From CAZCFB01 sp964511535 (GTDB lineage Bacteria; Myxococcota_A; Polyangia; GCA-2747355; CAZCFB01), in contig CAZEFW010000206.1 in NCBI GenBank assembly GCA_964511535.1, forward strand, positions 1 through 12,377: 12,377 nucleotides of DNA, written 5' to 3'. Shown piece by piece: positions 7,072 to 12,377 of the stretch. Positions within the stretch are counted from its first letter, which is position 1, and each line of letters opens with the position of its first letter. The position numbers and the translations under genes were made by a program. A model generated the notes under the pieces. That model ran no database searches, was not told the DNA's origin, and was given only the letters and a program-made list of their open reading frames with translations.

Positions 7072-7137
7072 GTGGACCGGGTATCGCGGCCGCAGAAGTG
7101 AAGGCAGTGAAAAATGAGGAATCCGTCCCGGTTGAGA

Positions 7138-7143
7138 TATAAT
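7138..7143 (+). promoter_or_regulatory. Possible -10 element upstream of the FHA gene
   Basis: A perfect TATAAT stands in the 257-bp gap before the FHA gene, but no good -35 lies 16-18 bp upstream. A second candidate is TTGACA at 7224-7229, which lacks a good -10 at normal distance. An imperfect hairpin (TGCCG facing CGGCA, 7152-7174) lies just downstream. The gap size and change of gene type argue that the FHA gene has its own promoter; which element is used is open. Confidence 0.3.
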
Positions 7144-7328
7144 AACCAGCGTGCCGCCAGGGAGCCTTCCGGCAGCATCGAACCGGGGCCCCATGGCATC
7201 ACAAGATCCACCTGAATGGTGGGTTGACAGGATGTCGCTTTACAGGGCAAAGTACTGGAACTTAAACTATCTTGATAACTTGTACCGCTGAAACCCTGGG
7301 ACACTGACGACTCGTCACGAGACCGGAC

Positions 7329-9188
7329 ATGGTCAAACTAATCATTGAGGACGACGAAGGCAAAACCACCGTCGTTCCCCTGATCCGAGACGAGATAACC
7401 ATTGGGCGGAAGGAAGGGAACACCATCCGCCTGACGGAGAGGAATGTGTCCCGGCGCCACGCCAAGCTGCTCAAGCAGAACGGCGCGATCTTCATCGAAG
7501 ACCTGGCCAGCTACAACGGCATCAAGGTCAACGGCAACAAGGTCAACGGGCGCATCGCCATCACCGAAGGCGACCGGATCCAGATCGGTGATTACATCCT
7601 GGGGCTCAAGATCGAGGCCACCGCCACTGCTGAAGACGACAGCTACGAGGCGGCCCAGACCATGGAGATCCAGCGGATCCCTGACGAGGACCTGCCCGAG
7701 GTCGACGAGCCGACGCCGGCTCGAGTCCCGCCCCGCGCTGCCAAGCCCACTGGCCCCGAAAAGCCGGTGGCCGACAAAGACACCGACCGCCACGGGCGGC
7801 TGGTCTGCGTCTCGTCCAACTTCCAGGGCAAGGAGTGGCTCCTGGAGAAGGACACCATGGTGCTGGGGCGCACCGACGACAACGACATCGTCATCAACCA
7901 CCGCTCCATCTCGCGCCACCACGCCAGGGTGACCTCCGAGGGTTCGCGTTACACCATCCGCGACCTGGAGAGCGCCAACGGGGTGCGGGTCAACGGCGAG
8001 GAGTACGGCAAGGTCGAGCTGCGCCGCGGCGACCATGTGGATCTGGGCCATGTGCGGCTCCGGTTCGTGGCCCCGGGCGAGGACTTCGTCTTCAAGCGCG
8101 ACGCCACCGTGGTGGACATCAGCACGCCGTCCGGCTCCAGGGGCCTGCTCTGGGCCGTCCTGTCCGGCGCGGCCGTGCTCGTGGTGGGCCTGCTGATCTG
8201 GCGGCTGACCACCACGCCGGATCCTGTCAATCCTGACCCGAACCCGGATCCGACGCCCAAGAAGGGCCCGGTGGTGACGCCCGCCCCGGCGGCCACGCCA
8301 GACACCGGCGCCCCGGCCGTCGCCGTCCAGGAGGACGCCGGCGCCCCGGCTCCGGCCGCGCAGCTGGTGGCCCGCATCAAGCAGTACATCGCGGACGAGG
8401 CGTGGGACGACGCGCTCAAGACCTGCAAGAAGCTCGGCGCCGACGACGCGGCCCAGGCCGCGGACGCGTGCAAGAAGGCTGAAGAGGAGAAGGTCGCCTA
8501 CGACCTGTTCGAGAAGTTCAACGCCGCGGCCACCCAGAACAAGCACCTCGACGCGGTGCAGTTCCATGACCAGATCGCCGCGGGCAGCGTGTACAAGACT
8601 CGCGACCTGGCGATCTACAACGACGCCAAGACCAAGTGGCTGGCCAAGGCGCACAAGACCCTGGATGACCTGGTGGCCAAGCGCAGCTGCGACAAGGCCG
8701 AGGCCACAGCCAAGGAGATCAAGGCCGTGGCTCCCGAGGACGCCGACGCTGACGCCAAGGTCAAGCGCTGCCGCGAGGCGGTGGTCGCCGCGCGCACGCC
8801 GGCGGCCAAGCCGAAGCCGCGCCCCGGCACCCGCAAGCCGCGCCCCGGCACCCGCAAGCCGGTGACCAAGAAGCCGGAGCCCAAGAAGCCGGAGCCCAAG
8901 AAACCGGAGCCGACCGGCCCCACCCTGGCGGATCTGCAGAAGGCCAAGGCGGTGCTGCAGCAGGCCCAGGAGAACTTCGTGCACGGCAAGTACTCCCGGG
9001 CCATGAGCCTGGGCCGCCAGGTGCTCAAGCTGAACAAGGGCAACCAGATGGCGATTCAGATCATCGGCGCCTCCGCCTGCTACCTGAAGAACGCCAAGAG
9101 CGCCAAGTGGGCCTTCGCCCGGCTCAAGGCGGTGCAGCGCAACTACCTGCGAACCATCTGCCAGCGCAACGGGGTCACCCTGGAGTAG
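7329..9188 (+). CDS. Membrane protein with two FHA domains and a TPR-like C-terminal part
   Basis: A 619-residue protein that should read phosphothreonine signals in the cytoplasm. FHA domain 1 (about 3-95) has GR at 26-27, SRRHA at 41-45 and NG at 63-64. After a Pro/Glu-rich linker, FHA domain 2 (about 157-247) has GR at 180-181, SRHHA at 195-199 and NG at 217-218. Both keep the phosphopeptide-binding Arg, Ser and Asn. One membrane span lies at about 272-292, then a Pro/Ala-rich stretch, a helical part with paired cysteines (366/381, 454/481), a Lys/Pro-rich repeat zone (498-528) and a TPR-like end (about 535-619) with Cys584 and Cys611. A type-II topology with FHA inside is inferred. The start ATG has no strong Shine-Dalgarno. 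Exact function unknown; a partner of Ser/Thr kinases or a secretion scaffold is possible. Confidence 0.88.
   Translation: MVKLIIEDDEGKTTVVPLIRDEITIGRKEGNTIRLTERNVSRRHAKLLKQNGAIFIEDLASYNGIKVNGNKVNGRIAITEGDRIQIGDYILGLKIEATATAEDDSYEAAQTMEIQRIPDEDLPEVDEPTPARVPPRAAKPTGPEKPVADKDTDRHGRLVCVSSNFQGKEWLLEKDTMVLGRTDDNDIVINHRSISRHHARVTSEGSRYTIRDLESANGVRVNGEEYGKVELRRGDHVDLGHVRLRFVAPGEDFVFKRDATVVDISTPSGSRGLLWAVLSGAAVLVVGLLIWRLTTTPDPVNPDPNPDPTPKKGPVVTPAPAATPDTGAPAVAVQEDAGAPAPAAQLVARIKQYIADEAWDDALKTCKKLGADDAAQAADACKKAEEEKVAYDLFEKFNAAATQNKHLDAVQFHDQIAAGSVYKTRDLAIYNDAKTKWLAKAHKTLDDLVAKRSCDKAEATAKEIKAVAPEDADADAKVKRCREAVVAARTPAAKPKPRPGTRKPRPGTRKPVTKKPEPKKPEPKKPEPTGPTLADLQKAKAVLQQAQENFVHGKYSRAMSLGRQVLKLNKGNQMAIQIIGASACYLKNAKSAKWAFARLKAVQRNYLRTICQRNGVTLE
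8820..8912 (+). repeat. In-gene Lys/Pro repeats of the FHA protein
   Basis: The DNA codes for RPGTRKP twice (21-bp units at 8820-8840 and 8841-8861) and KKPEP three times (15-bp units at 8868-8912). The copies are nearly identical at the base level, so the array can change length by slippage without a frameshift. The product is a basic, Pro-rich linker on the periplasmic side that could bind peptidoglycan-layer polymers; that role is a guess. Confidence 0.75.
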
Positions 9189-9227
9189 CCCCTCCCCGCC
9201 TCACCCTTGTCGTCCACACGCGAAACC

Positions 9228-10115
9228 ATGATCAGAGGCGTCCAGCTCTCACTGAGCGTGAGCAGGCTGCACATCGTGGCCATCGCGGCCCTCGGCTGCT
9301 TCACCTTCGGCTGGGCCTTCACGGGCCAGTACCCGTGGCTGGTGAGCGCGGTGTGCGCCCTCGACTGGTTCCTGGTCAACCTGCTCAACCGGGTGGTGGA
9401 CCAGCGTGAGGACCGGGCCAACGCCATCGTGGGCGCCGGCTTCGTGGGCCGCCACCGCCGCGGCATCACCGTGGCCGGCCTGGCCACCCTGGGCGGCTCG
9501 CTGCTGCTGCTGCACCTGCTGCTGCCGGCGCTGACGCCGCTGCGGGTGATCTACCACCTGCTCGGGCTGACCTACAACTGGCGGCTGCTGCCAGGGCGGC
9601 GGCGGATCAAGGAGCTGTACTTCTTCAAGAACACCGCGTCGGCCGCCGGGTTCATGCTCACGGTGATCGGCTACCCGCTGGCGTGGGTGTTCTCCAAAGG
9701 AGGCGCGCTGCTGCCGGACATCACGCCCCTGTCCATCATCGCCTCAGGGCTGTTCTTCTTCCTGTTCGAGCTGAGCTACGAGGTGATCTACGACCTGCGC
9801 GACGAGGCCGGGGATCGCGCGGCGGGCGTGCGCTCCTACCCTGTGGTGCACGGGGTCCGCGGCGCCGCCCGCATCGTCGACGGGCTGATCCTGGCCTCCA
9901 TGGCCGTGCTCGGCCTGAGCTACATCACCGGCGTGGTGCCGTGGCGGGTGTTCATCATGATCTTCGCGCCAGCCCTGCAGCTGGTGCTCTACAAGCGCGC
10001 CATGGCCCGCGGCATCACCTCGGGCGACTGCATCGGGTTGACCTGGCTCGGCGCCGCGCTGCTGTTCGTCTACCATGTCTGGGTAGCGCTGGATCTGCCC
10101 GGCGCCCGCATGTAA
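9228..10115 (+). CDS. UbiA-superfamily membrane prenyltransferase
   Basis: Transfers an isoprenoid chain to an acceptor inside the membrane. The 295 residues form about eight or nine membrane helices. The two Asp-rich, Mg-binding motifs of the family are present: N54RVVDQRED62 (usual form NDxxDxxxD; here Arg replaces the first Asp) and D189LRDEAGD196 followed by RAAGVRSYPVVHG. The second is typical of the superfamily, but neither fixes the acceptor. ATG 9228 starts right before the first helix; TTG 9207 would add seven residues. No Shine-Dalgarno is seen. The gene lies 39 bp after the FHA gene and 11 bp before a CruF/DUF422-like gene, so a carotenoid or related isoprenoid substrate (for example a lycopene-elongase-type reaction) is possible. 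Quinone or heme side-chain enzymes are alternatives. Confidence 0.88.
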   Translation: MIRGVQLSLSVSRLHIVAIAALGCFTFGWAFTGQYPWLVSAVCALDWFLVNLLNRVVDQREDRANAIVGAGFVGRHRRGITVAGLATLGGSLLLLHLLLPALTPLRVIYHLLGLTYNWRLLPGRRRIKELYFFKNTASAAGFMLTVIGYPLAWVFSKGGALLPDITPLSIIASGLFFFLFELSYEVIYDLRDEAGDRAAGVRSYPVVHGVRGAARIVDGLILASMAVLGLSYITGVVPWRVFIMIFAPALQLVLYKRAMARGITSGDCIGLTWLGAALLFVYHVWVALDLPGARM

Positions 10116-10126
10116 GGTCTCGCCCG

Positions 10127-10957
10127 ATGCTGACTCTGGAACTGCTCTGCCTGGCCATCGTCGGGATCCATGTCACCGTGGCCGCCACCCGGGCGCCCGA
10201 CGCGCGGGTCTTCCTGCGCCGCGTGGCGCTGGTGGCCGCGGCCAGCTGGATCGCCGAGGACACCTGCCTGCACCTGTACGACTTCTACGCTTACCACCCG
10301 GACTGGGTGCCCTACGTGGACCGCATGCCGCTGATGGTGTGCCTCATCTGGCCCGGCGTGGTGATGTCCTCGCTGGAGCTCGCCCAGCGCCTGCTCGGGC
10401 CGCTGCGCCAGCGCCTGGTGCCGCTGGTGGGCGCAGCGCTGGTGCTGGCGGACGCGTCGTTCATGGAGCCGCTGGCGGTCAAGGCAGGCCTCTGGAAGTG
10501 GTTCGAGCCGGGCTTCTTCGGCGTGCCCCCCATCGGCGTGCTCGGGTGGGCCTACTTCTCCGGCGCGGCCATGGCGCTGTTCTGCGCCAACGACCGCCGC
10601 GGCAAGCCCGGCACCGCGGACCTGTGGGTGCTGCTGATCGCCCCTGCCGTGGCGCACGCGCTGCTGCTCGTCACCTGGTGGGGAGCCCTGCGCTGGGTAA
10701 ACGTCCCCCTCGCCTCGTGGGGCGTGGCCGCGGTGGCGTGGGCAGTGGGGCTCGGGCTGGCGCTGCTGGCCCTGGCCCGGCGTGCCAGCCAGCTCATCCC
10801 CCTGGGGGCCATGGCCACGCGCATCCCGGCGGCCCTGTTCTTCTTCGGGCTGCTGGTGTTGCACGGCGGCGATGATCCAGCGCTGATCTTGTTCGCGCTG
10901 GCGTTCGCGCCGCCATATCTGGCGCTCACTCGGTGGTCTGACATCAGGCGCCGATGA
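10127..10957 (+). CDS. CruF/DUF422-like carotenoid biosynthesis membrane protein
   Basis: A 276-residue, strongly hydrophobic protein with about seven or eight membrane helices. The pattern resembles the Caroten_synth (DUF422) family, which includes the carotenoid hydratase CruF: an acidic pair E44-D45 in the second helix, D109..E114-P115 in ADASFMEPLAVKAG, W123-K-W125, and FGVPPIGVLGW (131-141). This is recognition by motif from memory, not a search. ATG 10127 has TAAGG (overlapping the ubiA-like stop) 9 nt upstream, so the two genes are almost certainly cotranscribed. In haloarchaea a UbiA-type lycopene elongase and CruF act together on C50 carotenoids, and the pairing here may be a parallel case. 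A longer open frame upstream of the ATG only shadows the previous gene. Confidence 0.7.
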   Translation: MLTLELLCLAIVGIHVTVAATRAPDARVFLRRVALVAAASWIAEDTCLHLYDFYAYHPDWVPYVDRMPLMVCLIWPGVVMSSLELAQRLLGPLRQRLVPLVGAALVLADASFMEPLAVKAGLWKWFEPGFFGVPPIGVLGWAYFSGAAMALFCANDRRGKPGTADLWVLLIAPAVAHALLLVTWWGALRWVNVPLASWGVAAVAWAVGLGLALLALARRASQLIPLGAMATRIPAALFFFGLLVLHGGDDPALILFALAFAPPYLALTRWSDIRRR

Positions 10958-10989
10958 GGCCAAAGTTCCTGAGATTCCAAAGGTTCACG

Positions 10990-11016
10990 TTGACAAGGGC
11001 GCCGCGCCTGTAGTAT
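10990..11016 (+). promoter_or_regulatory. Predicted promoter of the TSP3 outer-membrane protein gene
   Basis: TTGACA (10990-10995) is a perfect -35. TAGTAT (11011-11016) follows after a 15-bp spacer, shorter than ideal. Transcription would start near 11023 and give a leader of about 85 nt that contains the hairpin at 11059-11091. Confidence 0.5.
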
Positions 11017-11058
11017 CAGGGCACAACTCGCGGAGTCTGTACACCGTTGAAATAGCGA

Positions 11059-11091
11059 GGGATCCGTTCCAAACTGCGCAGTACGGATCCC
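11059..11091 (+). promoter_or_regulatory. Perfect inverted repeat in the leader of the TSP3 protein gene
   Basis: GGGATCCGT (11059-11067) and ACGGATCCC (11083-11091) are exact complements separated by 15 bp. The loop side holds a second perfect palindrome, ACTGCGCAGT (11073-11082), which touches the right arm. The repeat ends 6 nt before the GGAGG ribosome-binding site. No T-run follows, so it is not a terminator. It could be an mRNA-stabilising leader hairpin, as seen on abundant outer-membrane protein messages, or a protein-binding operator. Confidence 0.6.
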
Positions 11092-11107
11092 GATTCTGGA
11101 GGACATG

Positions 11108-12377
11108 ATGCCCAGGCGCTCCACACCCGTCGTTGCGGCGCTTTCCCTGTTGTTGCTCATCCTGGCCCCGACCCCTGCGGCCGCTCAGCAGTCCGGCGGG
11201 CCCATCGACATCATGAACTTCAGGCCGGCCATCGACTCGAAGGGGTACATCACCCTCAACGCGTCGCAGCCGCTGGGGCACCTCGACATCAGCTTCGGCC
11301 TGGTGATCAACTACGCCAACAGCATGCTCAACATGTACGCCGACACGGGCGCCACGGGGAGCATCTGGTGCAAGACGAGCGCCACCGGCCAGTGCGCCGT
11401 GGGGGACGATGACCACATCCCCAACACCTACGACATCGACAACATGGTGGGCGGCCACTTCCAGTTCGCCCTCGGACTGTTCAAGTACTTCGAGGTGGGC
11501 CTCAGCCTGCCCGTGGTGATCTGGACCGGCGACTCGGACCCGGACATCAACCTGGACGCCGGAAACACCGGCGAGGTGAGCGCCCAGATGGTGGGCGACC
11601 TGGGCCTGCACATGAAGGGCCGCATCCTGAACACGTCCAAGCACCCGGTGGGCCTCGGCGTGGTGCTATCCACCTACTTCCCCACGGGCGCCTCGGACAA
11701 GTTCATGGGCTCGGGCGGCATCACGCTGCACCCGAGCGTCATCCTGGACAAGGAGTTCCTGCGCGGTCGCATCGGCCTGGCGCTCAACGTTGGCGCGCGG
11801 ATCATCGCCGGCTCCATCACCAACGACAGCGAGACCTGGACCGACCAGCGCATGTGCAAGCCGTGGGACGACAAGAGCGGCACACCCCTGGAGTGCGGCA
11901 CCGGCAACGTCATCGAGCGGGACCACCTGCTGACCTACGGCATCGGCGCCACCTTCCAGGTGGTCCAGGGGCGGTTCGCCCTGGTGGCCGAGATCATCGG
12001 CCAGACCGGCCTGTCCAACATCTTCGACGCCGCCGCCTACCACTCGGCGCACGAGCTGCTGGCCGGGTTCAAGCTCTACCTGGGCCGCAACTCCTACTTC
12101 GCCTTGGGCGTGGGCCGCGGCCTGCGCGGACAGAGCAAGAACCACCAGTACGGCTCACCCGACGTGCGGGTGTTCGGCGCGTTCATCTTCGAGCCCTCCA
12201 TCGGCGACCGGGACGGCGACGGCCTCAAGGACGACGTGGACAAGTGCCCGGATGATCCCGAGGACTTCGACGACTTCGAGGATCTGGACGGCTGCCCCGA
12301 TCCGGACAACGACCGCGACGGGCTGCTGGACGAGGACGACAAGTGCCCCAACGAGCCCGAGGACAAGGACGGCATCG
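11108..12377 (+). CDS. Outer-membrane beta-barrel protein with thrombospondin type 3 repeats (partial)
   Basis: Secreted protein that runs off the right edge with 423 residues visible. A signal peptide (PVVAALSLLLLILAPTPAAA, cleavage near residue 26) is followed by a region of alternating aromatic and hydrophobic strands (about 30-362), as in an outer-membrane barrel, with two Cys pairs in likely loops (WCK..QCA and MCK..ECG). From residue 367 come Asp-rich TSP3 calcium-binding repeats of the form DxDxDGLxDxxDKCPxxPED. Proteins of this layout normally end in an OmpA peptidoglycan-binding domain, which would lie beyond the window. GGAGG at 11098-11102 is 5 nt from ATG 11108 and 2 nt from ATG 11105, so 11108 is preferred. 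It likely links the outer membrane to the cell wall. It has its own promoter and leader hairpin. Confidence 0.88.
   Translation, partial: MPRRSTPVVAALSLLLLILAPTPAAAQQSGGPIDIMNFRPAIDSKGYITLNASQPLGHLDISFGLVINYANSMLNMYADTGATGSIWCKTSATGQCAVGDDDHIPNTYDIDNMVGGHFQFALGLFKYFEVGLSLPVVIWTGDSDPDINLDAGNTGEVSAQMVGDLGLHMKGRILNTSKHPVGLGVVLSTYFPTGASDKFMGSGGITLHPSVILDKEFLRGRIGLALNVGARIIAGSITNDSETWTDQRMCKPWDDKSGTPLECGTGNVIERDHLLTYGIGATFQVVQGRFALVAEIIGQTGLSNIFDAAAYHSAHELLAGFKLYLGRNSYFALGVGRGLRGQSKNHQYGSPDVRVFGAFIFEPSIGDRDGDGLKDDVDKCPDDPEDFDDFEDLDGCPDPDNDRDGLLDEDDKCPNEPEDKDGI

Noticed and set aside
9683..10126. In-frame upstream extension of the CruF-like gene
   Set aside because: It overlaps the UbiA gene in another frame, is Arg/Gly/Ala-rich and lacks hydrophobic helices; ATG 10127 has a ribosome-binding site.

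Overview
The window is GC-rich, densely packed bacterial DNA with eight protein genes that can be named at least to family level. The organism is most likely a member of Myxococcota or a related former deltaproteobacterial lineage. This is inferred from the GC-rich codon use, a class II B12-dependent ribonucleotide reductase, a twin-FHA membrane protein with a TPR-like C-terminal tail, and an outer-membrane protein with thrombospondin type 3 calcium-binding repeats. No ribosomal RNA, tRNA, CRISPR array or insertion sequence was seen.

Layout. Positions 1-964 (minus strand) hold the N-terminal 321 residues of NrdJ, which makes deoxyribonucleotides. It is transcribed away from a gap of about 0.8 kb (965-1778). 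On the nrdJ side that gap carries a sigma70-like promoter, a pair of NrdR-box-like sites exactly 32 bp apart and a cluster of DnaA boxes. On the plus strand follows a cell-envelope and division block: ftsE (1779), ftsX (2537) and envC (3442) overlap by 1-4 nt and form one translational unit. Then come the carboxy-terminal protease gene ctpA (4762) and a YibQ-like divergent polysaccharide deacetylase (6202). The order envC-ctpA-yibQ is a known proteobacterial arrangement. FtsEX uses ATP to drive EnvC, whose LytM domain is degenerate and so should activate an amidase rather than cut murein itself. CtpA processes envelope proteins.

The spaces within this block are unusual. Each holds short words in tandem (7-bp words at 4526-4718, 8-bp words at 6045-6154, 6-bp words at 6175-6198), and the first two arrays face their own reverse complement so that they can fold into large hairpins. 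The 6-bp array runs straight into the start codon of the deacetylase gene, which has no visible ribosome-binding site.

After a 257-bp gap comes a 619-residue protein with two cytoplasmic FHA domains, one membrane span and a Lys/Pro-rich periplasmic part (7329-9188). Next is a two-gene membrane-enzyme pair: a UbiA-superfamily prenyltransferase (9228-10115) and a CruF/DUF422-like carotenoid-biosynthesis protein (10127-10957), suggesting isoprenoid or carotenoid modification. The window ends inside an outer-membrane beta-barrel protein with TSP3 repeats (11108 to the edge), preceded by its own promoter and a perfect 9-bp-stem hairpin in the leader.

The strongest non-coding signal is the nrdJ control region, where NrdR-like and DnaA-like sites sit together between a dNTP-synthesis gene and a division operon.
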